The position numbers were made by a program, and so were the translations under genes. Of a stretch of DNA of 41,838 nt, positions 33,182 to 41,786 are shown piece after piece (positions within the stretch are counted from its first letter, which is position 1; every line of letters begins with the position of its first letter). The stretch is from JBEBSD01 sp040394475 (GTDB lineage: Bacteria > Bacteroidota > Bacteroidia > Cytophagales > Spirosomataceae). The stretch is taken from positions 1-41,838 of the forward strand of contig JBEBSD010000056.1 of NCBI GenBank assembly GCA_040394475.1, read 5' to 3'. The notes below the pieces were generated by a model. It was given only the letters and a program-made list of their open reading frames with translations. It ran no database searches and was not told the origin of the DNA.

Positions 33182-36100
33182 TTATTGCAGCCATTTGCGG
33201 GCATTTACAAAGGCCTCCATCCAGGGAGTGAATGCGTCGTTTCTGCCGGCCGGGTAGTGCGGCCAGTGCCACTGAAACAAGGACCGCTCGATATGGGGCA
33301 TAATCACGACATGCCTTCCCGTCACGTCGCTCAACAGCGCGGTATTGTAATCGGACCCGTTCGGGTTAGCCGGGTAAGCGTCGTAGCCGTACCGGCCAAG
33401 GATCCGGTAGCGGTCTTCCGGGTAGGGGAGACGGAATTTCCCTTCTCCATGCGATACCCAGACACCCAGGGTGCTTCCCGCCAGGCTGGAAAGCATCACC
33501 GAATCGTTGGGTTGTATGGTAATAGAGGTGAAGATGCTTTCGTGCTTCCCGCTATCGTTGTGCAGCATTTGCGGTTGCTGCGCGTGATCCGGGTAAATGA
33601 GCCCGAGTTCGATGAAGAGCTGGCAGCCGTTGCAGATCCCCACCGAAAGCGTATCGTTCCGTTTGAAGAAGTTCTCCAGGGCAACCCGTGCCTTTTCATT
33701 GTATTTAAAGGCGCCGGCCCAGCCCTTAGCCGATCCCAGGACATCTGAATTGGAAAAACCGCCGACCGCTCCGATAAACTGTACATCTTCCAGGTTTTCA
33801 CGTCCCGAAACCAGGTCGGTCATATGAATGTCTTTCACGTCGAAGCCGGCGAGGTACAGGGCATTGGCCAGTTCACGTTCGGAATTGCTTCCTTTTTCAC
33901 GGATAATGGCTGCCCGGGGTCTGGGGCCGGTGATTTGAGGCGGCCGGCCATCGAAATGGGCCGGGAAGGAATAGGTCAGCGGCTGGTTCTTGTAATTGGC
34001 ATACCGTTCCCCGGCTTTTTGTTCCCCGCTTTGCCTGCAGTCCAGCAGGTAAGAAGTCCGGAACCAGACATCGCGTAAATGGTCTATGTCCAGGTCCAGC
34101 TGCTGGTCGCCGGATCGTATTTCCAATACGGGCCGGCGGGTTACTGTTCCGATGCGATGGAACGCCACGCCCGCTGCCGAAAGAACCGGTTCGACCGCCG
34201 CATCCGCCTGGAACACCACACCGATATTTTCAGCAAAAAGAACCTTGGCCAAATCCGTTTCACCGAGAACTGTCAGGTCAATCTGCGCCCCCAGATCACG
34301 GTCGGCAAAGGTCATTTCCAGCAGTGTCGTAACCAGTCCGCCGCTGCCGACGTCATGCCCGGCCTGGATTTGTCCTGCAGCAATCAGCTGCTGTAAGGTG
34401 TTAAAGGCATTTCTGAACCCGTCGGCATCCTGCACATCCGGCGCTTCGGTGCCGATCGCGTTCCGGATCTGGGCAAAAGACGAACCGCCGAGTTTGTAGG
34501 AGTCTCCGGACAGGTTCATATAATACATCGCGCCGCCGTCTTTCTGTAAAACCGGTTCCACTACCCGGCGGATGTCACAGCAGTGCCCGGCGGCTGAAAT
34601 AATGACTGTTCCGGGAGCGATCACCTCATCGTCCCCGTATTTCTGTTTCATGGAAAGAGAGTCCTTCCCGGTCGGGATATTGATACCCAGGGCAATGGCA
34701 AAATCAGAACAGGCTTTTACGGCCCGGTACAGGCGGGCATCTTCGCCTTCATTTTTACAGGCCCACATCCAGTTAGCGGAAAGCGATACGCTGGCAAGGC
34801 CGTCCTGTAAAGGCGCCCAGACGATGTTGGACAATGCTTCGGCGATGGCATTGCGGCTTCCTGCCGCTTCATCGATCAGGGCGGTAAGCGGCGAGTGTCC
34901 GATAGCGGTGGCAATCCCGTCTTTCCCCTGGAAATCCAACGCCATTACACCGCAATTGTTCAAAGGTAACTGTAAGGGCCCCGCACATTGTTGCTTGGCA
35001 ACGCGTCCCCCCACACAGCGGTCGACCTTGTTGGTCAGCCAGTCTTTACAGGCCACTGCCTCCAGTTGCAGCAATTGCCCGAGGTAGACCGGGATTTCTG
35101 ATTGCGTGTAGCTTAGCGGCCGGTATTCCCTTACGATGGTCTGGTCTTCCATTAGTGTCCTGGGAGAGCTTCCGAACATATCGTCCAGCTCAAAATCCAT
35201 CGGCCTGGAGCCCGTCGAAGAAGAAGCGATGGTGAACCGGTGATTGCCGGTTACTTCCCCGACGACAAACATCGGGGCCCGTTCACGGTCGGCGATAGCC
35301 TGAAGGGTATCCAGATGCTCTTGTCCAATCACCAGTCCCATCCGTTCCTGGGATTCATTCCCTATAATTTCCTTAGCCGAGAGGGTCGGATCACCGACCG
35401 GAAGCTTGTCCAGGTCAACGGCGCCTCCGGTTGCTTCCACGAGTTCGGAGAGGCAGTTCAAATGTCCGCCGGCACCGTGGTCATGGATCGAGACAATGGG
35501 GTTTTCGGCACTTTCTATCATTCCCCGGATGGCATTGGCTACTCTTTTCTGCATCTCCGGGTTGGAGCGCTGCACGGCGTTGAGTTCAATACCGGAGCCG
35601 AATGCGCCGGTATCGGCGGAAGAAACAGCAGCGCCGCCCATCCCGATCCGGTAATTGTCCCCGCCCAGGATGACAATCCGGTCACCGGGAACGGGTGTTT
35701 TTTTCTGCGACTGGCTGGCTTTGCCGTAGCCGATCCCGCCAGCCTGCATAATCACTTTGTCATAGCCGAGTTTCCGGTTATTTTCTTCGTGTTCAAACGT
35801 GAGGACGGACCCGGTAATCAGTGGCTGGCCGAATTTATTGCCAAAATCAGAGGCTCCGTTAGACGCCTTGATCAGGATGTCCATGGGGGTCTGGTATAAC
35901 CAGGGGCGTTCCTGCATGGCTTTTTCCCAGGTACGGCCCGCTTCCAGACGGGAATAGGCCGTCATGTAAATGGCGGTTCCGGCAAGCGGCAATGACCCTT
36001 GTCCGCCTGCGAGGCGATCGCGGATCTCTCCGCCCGACCCGGTAGCGGCTCCGTTGAAGGGCTCCACCGTGGTGGGGAAATTATGGGTTTCCGCTTTCAG

Positions 36101-36829
36101 GGAAATCACCGAATCGAATGCCTCCAGTTCGTAAAAATCAGCTTTATCGGCACTCTTGGGCGCAAATTGCTGAACGGTGGGACCTTTTAAAAAGGCTACG
36201 TTATCTTTATAGGCAGATACAATCCCGTTGGGATGCGCTGCCGAGGTTTTCTTGATCAGTTTAAACAATGAACCGGGCATTTCTTCCTGATCGATCACAA
36301 ATGTACCGTTGAAAATCTTATGCCGGCAGTGTTCGGAATTTACCTGAGAAAACCCGAAAACTTCCGAATCGGTCAGTTTTCGTTCCAGCCTGACCGCCAA
36401 CCGGTTCAGGTACTCAATTTCTTCCTGGTTGAGGGATAATCCTTCCTGTTCATTATAGGCGGCAATGTCGTCAATTTCGAGTACAGGGGCGGGTGCTATA
36501 TGAATGGTAAACAGGTCCTGGTTGAGCTCAGTGAATTTCTGGAAAAGCATGGGGTCAAAATTCGCAGATTCACCCTCCGCCCGTCGGAAGGCTTCTATCC
36601 GGATGATTCCCTGAATACCCATATTTTGAGTAATGTCCACCGCATTGGTGCTCCAGGGGGTAATCATTGCGGCCCGCGGGCCGATAAAGGTTTGAGACAA
36701 AGTGGTTTCCGGAAGTAGGGTAGTGTCCCCAAAGAGCCAGTTTAATTGTTCGATAGCAGCAGGCGGGAGTGTATGAACCGATTGTACTGCAAATAATAAA
36801 GGTGAGGTGTTCCCGAAAAAATAGATCAT
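33182..36829 (-). CDS. purL: Phosphoribosylformylglycinamidine synthase, single-chain
   Basis: Fourth step of purine synthesis: FGAR + glutamine + ATP to FGAM. 1215 residues, the large single-chain form (synthetase and glutaminase fused). The ATG at 36829 (MIYFFGNTSPLLFAV) is preferred over one 11 codons upstream because it sits just downstream of a -7 element. Order: N-terminal PurS-like part; SEHCRHKIFNG linker region; first AIRS half with KAETHNFPTTVEPFNGAATG; second AIRS half (PTGKDSLSMKQKYGD, GSGGLVTTLLEMTFADRDLG); C-terminal class I amidotransferase with VGICNGCQLFIELGL (nucleophilic Cys) and a HGEGKFRLP/MPHIERSLF region with the partner residues. All key blocks are intact, so the gene should be functional. 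Confidence 0.98.
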   Translation of the reverse strand: MIYFFGNTSPLLFAVQSVHTLPPAAIEQLNWLFGDTTLLPETTLSQTFIGPRAAMITPWSTNAVDITQNMGIQGIIRIEAFRRAEGESANFDPMLFQKFTELNQDLFTIHIAPAPVLEIDDIAAYNEQEGLSLNQEEIEYLNRLAVRLERKLTDSEVFGFSQVNSEHCRHKIFNGTFVIDQEEMPGSLFKLIKKTSAAHPNGIVSAYKDNVAFLKGPTVQQFAPKSADKADFYELEAFDSVISLKAETHNFPTTVEPFNGAATGSGGEIRDRLAGGQGSLPLAGTAIYMTAYSRLEAGRTWEKAMQERPWLYQTPMDILIKASNGASDFGNKFGQPLITGSVLTFEHEENNRKLGYDKVIMQAGGIGYGKASQSQKKTPVPGDRIVILGGDNYRIGMGGAAVSSADTGAFGSGIELNAVQRSNPEMQKRVANAIRGMIESAENPIVSIHDHGAGGHLNCLSELVEATGGAVDLDKLPVGDPTLSAKEIIGNESQERMGLVIGQEHLDTLQAIADRERAPMFVVGEVTGNHRFTIASSSTGSRPMDFELDDMFGSSPRTLMEDQTIVREYRPLSYTQSEIPVYLGQLLQLEAVACKDWLTNKVDRCVGGRVAKQQCAGPLQLPLNNCGVMALDFQGKDGIATAIGHSPLTALIDEAAGSRNAIAEALSNIVWAPLQDGLASVSLSANWMWACKNEGEDARLYRAVKACSDFAIALGINIPTGKDSLSMKQKYGDDEVIAPGTVIISAAGHCCDIRRVVEPVLQKDGGAMYYMNLSGDSYKLGGSSFAQIRNAIGTEAPDVQDADGFRNAFNTLQQLIAAGQIQAGHDVGSGGLVTTLLEMTFADRDLGAQIDLTVLGETDLAKVLFAENIGVVFQADAAVEPVLSAAGVAFHRIGTVTRRPVLEIRSGDQQLDLDIDHLRDVWFRTSYLLDCRQSGEQKAGERYANYKNQPLTYSFPAHFDGRPPQITGPRPRAAIIREKGSNSERELANALYLAGFDVKDIHMTDLVSGRENLEDVQFIGAVGGFSNSDVLGSAKGWAGAFKYNEKARVALENFFKRNDTLSVGICNGCQLFIELGLIYPDHAQQPQMLHNDSGKHESIFTSITIQPNDSVMLSSLAGSTLGVWVSHGEGKFRLPYPEDRYRILGRYGYDAYPANPNGSDYNTALLSDVTGRHVVIMPHIERSLFQWHWPHYPAGRNDAFTPWMEAFVNARKWLQ

Positions 36830-36848
36830 GGTAATTTGTTTATCGCTG

Positions 36849-36856
36849 CAAATATA
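36849..36856 (-). promoter_or_regulatory. -7 element of purL
   Basis: The minus strand reads TATATTTG, 19 bp upstream of the chosen ATG. This gives a leader of roughly a dozen nucleotides and supports that start. Confidence 0.6.
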
Positions 36857-36959
36857 CGGCAACTTCCATTCCTTTAAAAGGTGGTCGCCGAGGATTTACC
36901 AATAGCAGCACGTCCCCGAAAGGCGCCGCAGCATGCCCTGTCCGGCTCCGCTGCGCAAC

Positions 36960-37002
36960 ACAACCGGCGGCTGCTGCGAATCCTGCAGCTGCCGCCGGTT
37001 GT
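36960..37002. terminator. Long hairpin downstream of the DUF6496 gene
   Basis: ACAACCGGCGGC at 36960-36971 pairs with GCCGCCGGTTGT at 36991-37002 (12 bp). An inner GCTGC/GCAGC pair (36973-36977/36985-36989) extends the stem past one mismatch. It begins 16 bp after the DUF6496 stop on the minus strand but has no T tract, so it may terminate the stress operon or stabilise its 3' end. Confidence 0.55.
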
Positions 37003-37017
37003 CGCGAACCGTATCGG

Positions 37018-37194
37018 TTACTCCGTAGGCTTGGGAACTTTGTATCTTTTTTTTCGCGCTTCGGAAAGTGCAATGGCAATGGCCTGTTTCGTGTCTGTGA
37101 CCTTTTGACCGCTGCTGCTGAATAATTTGCCTTTCTTCTTTTTGCGCAGTGTTTTGGCTACCAGTTCCTGCGCTTTTTTTGAATACTTTGCCAT
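37018..37194 (-). CDS. DUF6496 small basic protein
   Basis: 58 residues starting at ATG 37194 (MAKYSKKAQELVAKTLRKKK); a much longer frame overlapping the next gene is not credible. The sequence matches the DUF6496 pattern: MAKYSKKAQ, a Lys-rich stretch, GQKVTDTKQAIAIALSEARK, a basic tail. Such proteins are common in stress-related operons and may bind nucleic acid (inference from charge). It follows the SDR gene by 13 nt. Confidence 0.85.
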   Translation of the reverse strand: MAKYSKKAQELVAKTLRKKKKGKLFSSSGQKVTDTKQAIAIALSEARKKRYKVPKPTE

Positions 37195-37207
37195 GATCAG
37201 TCGGTTG

Positions 37208-38074
37208 TCAGGTATTAATAATTGTCCCTCCATTAGGATGGAGGGTTTGCCCGGTAAAATAGCTGGCATCCTCGGAAGCCAGGAAAAGATAGGAGGGAGC
37301 CACTTCATACGGTTGTCCGGCCCGGCCCATAGGGACGTCCTTCCCGAATTCCTCCACCTTTTCTTCTGAAAAGCTGGCCGGGATGAGCGGTGTCCAGATG
37401 GGGCCGGGAGCAACGGCATTGACCCGGATCCCCCGGTCTGTCAGCGCTGTGGACAAGGAGCGGGTAAACGCTATCAGAGCTCCTTTGGTAGCAGCATAAT
37501 CGACCAGGTGCTGGCTTCCCCGGAAAGCGGTGACTGAGGAGGAATTGATAATGCTGCTGCCCGCTGCCAGGTGGGGAAGCGCCGCGAATGTCAGGTAAAA
37601 GGCGGCAAAAACGTTGACCTTGAAAGTCAGTTCGAACTGCTCGCTGCAGATTTTCTGAGGATCTTCCCGGGGAAATTGTACCGCGGCGTTATTGACGATG
37701 ATGTCGATCTTTCCCAGTCGTGCGAGGGTTTCGTCAACAATATGCTGACTGAACGCTTCTTCACATAGATCACCGGGGAACAACAGCACCTTGCGTCCGC
37801 GTGCTTTGATTTCCTTTTCGGTTTGGCGGGCATCTTCATGCTCGTTGTAATAGACAATCGCGAGGTCGGCCCCTTCTTCGGCAAAAAGGAGGGCCACCGC
37901 TTTTCCGATGCCGCTGTCGCCGCCGGTAATGATCGCAACTTTTCCCTGTAGTTTTCCCCCGGCCGGACGGGGGCGGGGAGTTGTATCCGGCACCGGCACC
38001 ATTTCGGTCTCCAGGCCTGGCTGCGTTTCCTGATGCTGAGGTGGAAAAGATTCAATTGGTTGTTTGGTTTCCAT
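37208..38074 (-). CDS. SDR oxidoreductase, YghA/general stress protein 39 type
   Basis: NAD(P)-dependent short-chain dehydrogenase of 288 residues with the ~40-residue proline-rich N-terminal extension typical of the YghA/YdaD group (PPQHQETQPGLETEMVPVPD). Motifs: GGDSGIGKA (cofactor), NNAA, SSSVTA and YAATKGA (catalytic Ser, Tyr, Lys), PGPIWTPLIP. Substrate unknown; relatives are induced by general or osmotic stress. Middle gene of a three-gene minus-strand operon. Confidence 0.92.
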   Translation of the reverse strand: METKQPIESFPPQHQETQPGLETEMVPVPDTTPRPRPAGGKLQGKVAIITGGDSGIGKAVALLFAEEGADLAIVYYNEHEDARQTEKEIKARGRKVLLFPGDLCEEAFSQHIVDETLARLGKIDIIVNNAAVQFPREDPQKICSEQFELTFKVNVFAAFYLTFAALPHLAAGSSIINSSSVTAFRGSQHLVDYAATKGALIAFTRSLSTALTDRGIRVNAVAPGPIWTPLIPASFSEEKVEEFGKDVPMGRAGQPYEVAPSYLFLASEDASYFTGQTLHPNGGTIINT

Positions 38075-38105
38075 AAGGTTGTTGTGTTAATGAGTGTCCT
38101 GAATA

Positions 38106-38615
38106 TTACGCCTGTACCGCTTTCAGATTGATATAGTTTTCTGCCAGCGCGGTCAGCTCGGCATCACTGTTTTTCTTGTCGTCCAAGAGTTGCTGTAATA
38201 ATTGCTCCGCCTGCTGATGATCCATTATCCGGGCAAACGTTACCAGGCTGCCATAGGCCGCGATGGTATAATGCGCCACTTTCTGGGCTGCAATGATAAG
38301 CCCGGCATCCCGGACCATACCGTCGTTTCCGGTGTCCGTCAGCATCTGGCGGACATCCGCAATAAGTCCGTCGGCAAATGCATATCTGATCTGCGGGACG
38401 GGTTCTTCGAGCTGATCAAACAGCCGGGTAAGCGAATGAACGGCTTTTTGGTTGACCACGTGGTGTTTGCGAAACGTAACGGTCAGCTCCTCCGAAGCCG
38501 CGAGCGCCTTCATCTCCTCCAAAGCAGTGATCCAGTTACATTCCAGCCAGTAAATTCCCTTTAGTTCATGCAGGAATAAACGGTAAAACCCCGAATTTTT
38601 CATGACGTTTTCCAT
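38106..38615 (-). CDS. DUF892 ferritin-like protein (YciE/YciF family)
   Basis: Cytoplasmic four-helix protein of 169 residues. Conserved features of the family include FLHELKGIYWLECNWITALE, where the Glu/His residues could form a metal site, KHHVVNQKAVHSLTRLFDQL and IIAAQKVAHYTIAAYGSLVT. Members accumulate in stationary phase and under osmotic stress. A second ATG four codons in (MKNSGF) is an alternative start. First gene of the operon with the SDR (31 nt gap) and DUF6496. Confidence 0.9.
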   Translation of the reverse strand: MENVMKNSGFYRLFLHELKGIYWLECNWITALEEMKALAASEELTVTFRKHHVVNQKAVHSLTRLFDQLEEPVPQIRYAFADGLIADVRQMLTDTGNDGMVRDAGLIIAAQKVAHYTIAAYGSLVTFARIMDHQQAEQLLQQLLDDKKNSDAELTALAENYINLKAVQA

Positions 38616-38739
38616 AGGTGCTGACAGTTGGTATGTACCTTTTTACAGGTAATAACCGTGCCGCGGGCAGGAAGCAACGCCTTGCTGAATAGGATTATCC
38701 ACAGAGGCGTCCGCCTGTGGCAGCGCCAGTAAAAGTTGA

Positions 38740-38760
38740 GTTTTATTATTTCAATAAAAC
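38740..38760. terminator. AT-rich hairpin between GyrI-like gene and DUF892 gene
   Basis: GTTTTATT at 38740-38747 pairs with AATAAAAC at 38753-38760 over a 5-nt loop. It may end the leftward GyrI-like transcript. A bulged hairpin at 38699-38720 (CCACA/TGTGG plus GGCG/CGCC) lies just beyond it. The rest of 38616-38883 shows nothing else. Confidence 0.4.
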
Positions 38761-38883
38761 CGGCGCGTCCGGACAAGCAGAGAATTCGGATGAACGTGGG
38801 GTTTAATTCCCCATTTTGCTGTCTTCTCAGGTAGTTTCGAAACGGTAACAGCCGACAGTCGGACGGTGCCTACCTGCCATCGG

Positions 38884-39519
38884 TTAACCGTTTTTCTTCC
38901 GTACCGGCTCTCTCAGGATGGTACGGAGCTTTTCCGGCGGCGTTTTGTTAAAATCGGTCAGGTAAATTTCATGGTGAAGTCCGTTGTGAATCAATCCTTC
39001 CGATGCCATAAATTCCTGCAGCAGCTGCAGGGAGGCAGGCTCGTTGGCAAAAGGACCTGTATGCAACAGCTGAACCGATAAACCCTCGTCTAACGTACGG
39101 ATGCCGGTTTCAAGGATAGCCGGGTTCCCTTTTTTGCGATAGGCTGCCTCCCGGCAGGCTGCAATGGCATCGGAAGTTACCAATTCCGGCAGGCGTATCA
39201 GTAGGTGAAAAATCCATTCTGGACGGGGAATCAGCGTGGGGGCTTCGGAAAGTGAGCAGTCCGGATAACGCTCCAGGTCGAATTCCCAGAGGGCTTCGAG
39301 TTTCGGGACGGTGAAATCAAGGTTTTGAGCCTTGTAGTGAAACTTTACGGCATAGGCCACCGTATAGAGCGCCTGCACACGGGCTGCAAAGACAGGTCCC
39401 GAGGGATCGCCCGTTCCGGTCACCGAGAGAAAAGAGACCGGGGCGATTGCTACCAGTTGGGGATACGGAGTAGCGGTATAATACGATTTGAACTGTTTGG
39501 TAAGATCCAGCTTTGTCAT
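38884..39519 (-). CDS. GyrI-like small-molecule binding domain protein
   Basis: Cytoplasmic protein of 211 residues; the ATG at 39519 (MTKLDLTKQFKSYY) is chosen over one 13 codons upstream. It belongs to the stand-alone GyrI-like/SOUL-type group: PVSFLSVTGTGDPSGPVFAA, LYTVAYAVKFHY, LEALWEFD, LETGIRTLDEGLSVQLLHTG and NGLHHEIYLTDFNKT. These domains bind drugs or other small ligands; some hydrolyse cyclopropanoids. It follows the WYL regulator by 54 nt on the same strand, so the regulator may control it. Confidence 0.9.
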   Translation of the reverse strand: MTKLDLTKQFKSYYTATPYPQLVAIAPVSFLSVTGTGDPSGPVFAARVQALYTVAYAVKFHYKAQNLDFTVPKLEALWEFDLERYPDCSLSEAPTLIPRPEWIFHLLIRLPELVTSDAIAACREAAYRKKGNPAILETGIRTLDEGLSVQLLHTGPFANEPASLQLLQEFMASEGLIHNGLHHEIYLTDFNKTPPEKLRTILREPVRKKNG

Positions 39520-39573
39520 GGGAATTGAAAGTTGTTTTTTGCAAAATAATCTTCCCACGATGTCAACGGTATG

Positions 39574-40287
39574 TCAGAGGTCGTCACGCTGGCCGTTGAT
39601 TTTTTTTAAGTACTGTGCGATGGTCAGTTTATGCGGTTCGAATTGATCCGGCAAAACAGTCAGCTGCTGAATTCTGTCCATTCTGAAAGTGCGGAAATCG
39701 CCCCTCAGCCGGCAGAAAGCGGCAAATACCCAGTCTTCCTGGACACTGTTGTAAATGGCAAATGGCTCTACAATCCGGGAGGTATCGTTGTTTTCGGCCG
39801 AGCGGTATTCCAGTTGGATGAGCTGGTAGTTAACAAGCGCCCGCTGGATGGCGATCAGGTGGAGACTCCTGTTGGCGGGCACAAATGACTTCCCGATATA
39901 GACACGCTCCTCCAGTAAATCGGCCCTGGCTTTATTGGTGTAGGAGAAGATAGCCCTGATTTTCTGGACGGCTTCCGAGAATTCCCGGATCAGGGATTCA
40001 TCTTTACTGGCATTGATGATTCTTTCGGCAGTAATGAGGGCAATGGCCTCATTTTCAGTGAACATGACCGGCGGAATGCGATACCCTTCCACCAGGGAAT
40101 ACCCCTTTCCTTCTTCCGTGATAATCGGTACCCCGGCGGCTTCCAGCGCGCGGATGTCGCGGTAGACGGTGCGCATACTCACCTTGAACTTTTCTGTAAT
40201 CTGCCGGGCCGTAATCAGCCGCTTTGATTGCAACAGGATCAAAATAGCGGTTAAACGGGACAAGCGTGAGGTATCGGCTGCTTCCAT
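39574..40287 (-). CDS. HTH/WYL-domain transcriptional regulator (YafY family)
   Basis: Regulator of 237 residues: an N-terminal HTH_11 domain (RLTAILILLQSKRLITARQI and KVSMRTVYRDIRALEAAGVP) and a C-terminal WYL-type ligand domain from about 135 (LHLIAIQRALVNYQLIQLEY, VEPFAIYNSVQEDWVFAAFC, FRTFRMDRIQQL). The WYL-motif position reads EDWVFAAFC, fitting YafY/YobV members. These respond to nucleic acids or small ligands. The gene is divergent from the DNA polymerase IV gene, with an 11-bp inverted repeat in its leader. Confidence 0.92.
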   Translation of the reverse strand: MEAADTSRLSRLTAILILLQSKRLITARQITEKFKVSMRTVYRDIRALEAAGVPIITEEGKGYSLVEGYRIPPVMFTENEAIALITAERIINASKDESLIREFSEAVQKIRAIFSYTNKARADLLEERVYIGKSFVPANRSLHLIAIQRALVNYQLIQLEYRSAENNDTSRIVEPFAIYNSVQEDWVFAAFCRLRGDFRTFRMDRIQQLTVLPDQFEPHKLTIAQYLKKINGQRDDL

Positions 40288-40306
40288 GAGGTAAAGTTAA
40301 GGGTTG

Positions 40307-40334
40307 GAAACCGGACGGCAAAGCGTCCGGTTTC
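40307..40334. promoter_or_regulatory. 11-bp inverted repeat in the WYL-dinB intergenic region (possible operator or leader hairpin)
   Basis: GAAACCGGACG at 40307-40317 pairs perfectly with CGTCCGGTTTC at 40324-40334 across a 6-bp spacer. It lies between the WYL start codon and its predicted -7 element, so it is transcribed in the WYL mRNA leader. It could be a DNA operator for the regulator or an RNA hairpin near the ribosome-binding site. Confidence 0.65.
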
Positions 40335-40352
40335 AAGAAATTTAGTATAATG

Positions 40353-40360
40353 CAAATATA
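40353..40360 (-). promoter_or_regulatory. -7 element of the WYL regulator gene
   Basis: The minus strand reads TATATTTG; five base pairs separate it from the opposing -7 element of dinB. No clear -33 is seen. Confidence 0.55.
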
Positions 40361-40365
40361 GTATA

Positions 40366-40373
40366 TATATTTG
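40366..40373 (+). promoter_or_regulatory. -7 element of dinB
   Basis: TATATTTG lies 19 bp before the dinB ATG. A TTTAG at 40341-40345 is at the right distance for a weak -33 element. The two divergent -7 boxes are nearly back to back, so the promoters should compete. Confidence 0.6.
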
Positions 40374-40392
40374 TGTTGTATTATAATTTGTC

Positions 40393-41619
40393 ATGAGAAC
40401 GATCTTGCATCTGGACCTGGATACATTTTTTGTGTCGGTAGAGCGGCTGGTAGACAGCCGGTTAGAGAAGAAGCCTATCGTGGTAGGAGGGGTTGGCGAC
40501 AGGGGAGTGGTAGCGGCCTGCAGTTACGAAGCGAGGGCTTTCGGGGTTCATTCCGGGATGCCCATGAAGATGGCCCGGAACCTCTGCCCGGAGGCGGTGG
40601 TCATCAGGGGAGAGGCCGGGACGTATACGAAATTCTCCAAGATGGTTACCGAGATCATCCAGGAAAGGGTACCGTTGTTTGAAAAGTCCAGCATCGACGA
40701 GTTTTATGCAGATCTCTCGGGTATGGACAAGTTTTTCGGGTGCTATCAGTATGCCGGGGAATTGCGCGAGCGGATTATCCGGGAAACAGGGCTGCCGATT
40801 TCATTTGGGTTATCGGTCAACAAACTGGTGTCGAAGGTAGCCACGGGAGAGGCCAAGCCGAACAACCAGCTGAAGGTCGATTTTGGGGAGGAAAAACAAT
40901 TTTTAGCGCCGCTGTCGGTCCGGAAAATTCCGATGGTGGGGGATAAGCTGTTCCAGTTATTGTGCGGATTGGGGATCAAACGGGTGAAAACCGTGCAGGA
41001 GATGCCGCTGGAAATGATGCAGACTGTATTGGGGAAAAACGGTACACTCCTATGGCAACGGTCGAATGGTGTGGACAATTCCCCGGTGGTTGCCTTTCAC
41101 GAGCGCAAATCGATTTCCAACGAACGGACGTTCGGAAAAGATACCACGGACATGGTGCGGCTTAAAGGAACGGTACGCGCGATGGCCGAAAACCTTTCCT
41201 ACCAGCTCCGGAGAGGCGGAAAGCTCACTTCCTGTGTATCGGTTAAAATCCGGTATTCCGATTTCAATACCTTTTCCCGGCAGATGAAAATTCCGTACAC
41301 GTCGGCCGATCATGTCCTTATCCCCTGTATTGAACATTTGTTTGACCAGCTCTATAACCGCCGCCTGCTGGTGCGGCTGGTAGGCGTACATTACAGCGAC
41401 CTGGTCAACGGGAATTATCAGATTCATTTATTTGACGATACCGAGGGCCGCGTCAACCTGTACCGGGCCATGGATGCCATCCGGGAGCGGTATGGTTTTA
41501 CCAAAAACGGCGCCCCTGCCATTACCTGGGGAGCCAACATCGATGTCCGTGGAATCGGAAGTATCGGCAACCCGTTTAACGGAGAGCCCCCGGTGATCCC
41601 TGCCCATCGCACGCAATAG
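40393..41619 (+). CDS. dinB: DNA polymerase IV (Y-family)
   Basis: Translesion polymerase of 408 residues that copies past damaged bases and lacks proofreading. Palm motifs LHLDLDTFFVSVER (first catalytic Asp) and KSSIDEFYADLSGMD (SIDE motif with Asp/Glu). Fingers: VVAACSYEARAFGVHSGMPM. The thumb helix-hairpin-helix region includes RKIPMVGDKLFQLLCGLGI, and the little finger includes SNERTFGKD and LTSCVSVKIRYSDF. All catalytic residues are present. No C-terminal beta-clamp motif can be assigned with confidence. No LexA-type box is recognisable upstream. Confidence 0.96.
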   Translation: MRTILHLDLDTFFVSVERLVDSRLEKKPIVVGGVGDRGVVAACSYEARAFGVHSGMPMKMARNLCPEAVVIRGEAGTYTKFSKMVTEIIQERVPLFEKSSIDEFYADLSGMDKFFGCYQYAGELRERIIRETGLPISFGLSVNKLVSKVATGEAKPNNQLKVDFGEEKQFLAPLSVRKIPMVGDKLFQLLCGLGIKRVKTVQEMPLEMMQTVLGKNGTLLWQRSNGVDNSPVVAFHERKSISNERTFGKDTTDMVRLKGTVRAMAENLSYQLRRGGKLTSCVSVKIRYSDFNTFSRQMKIPYTSADHVLIPCIEHLFDQLYNRRLLVRLVGVHYSDLVNGNYQIHLFDDTEGRVNLYRAMDAIRERYGFTKNGAPAITWGANIDVRGIGSIGNPFNGEPPVIPAHRTQ

Positions 41620-41670
41620 AAACACCGTTGAATTATATGAAAATAATTATTGATTTTTAGGGTGGCTGTG

Positions 41671-41678
41671 TATATTTG
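41671..41678 (+). promoter_or_regulatory. -7 element, probable promoter of the tRNA-Lys
   Basis: TATATTTG with TTG 18 bp upstream (41650-41652). The leader to the tRNA would be about 100 nt and contains an inverted repeat TTTTGTAAT (41708-41716)/ATTACAAAA (41733-41741). Confidence 0.5.
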
Positions 41679-41786
41679 CCAGCGATAAAGAATGTGGCGT
41701 TAAATGGTTTTGTAATGTCTTTTGCAATGTCTATTACAAAAACTTAATCTTGAAAAACCTCATAACACCTTTATTCGGAATCATTT

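Noticed and set aside
37195..37419. Upstream extension of the DUF6496 frame
   Set aside because: It overlaps the 3' end of the SDR gene in another frame and lacks family similarity; DUF6496 proteins begin at MAKYSKK.
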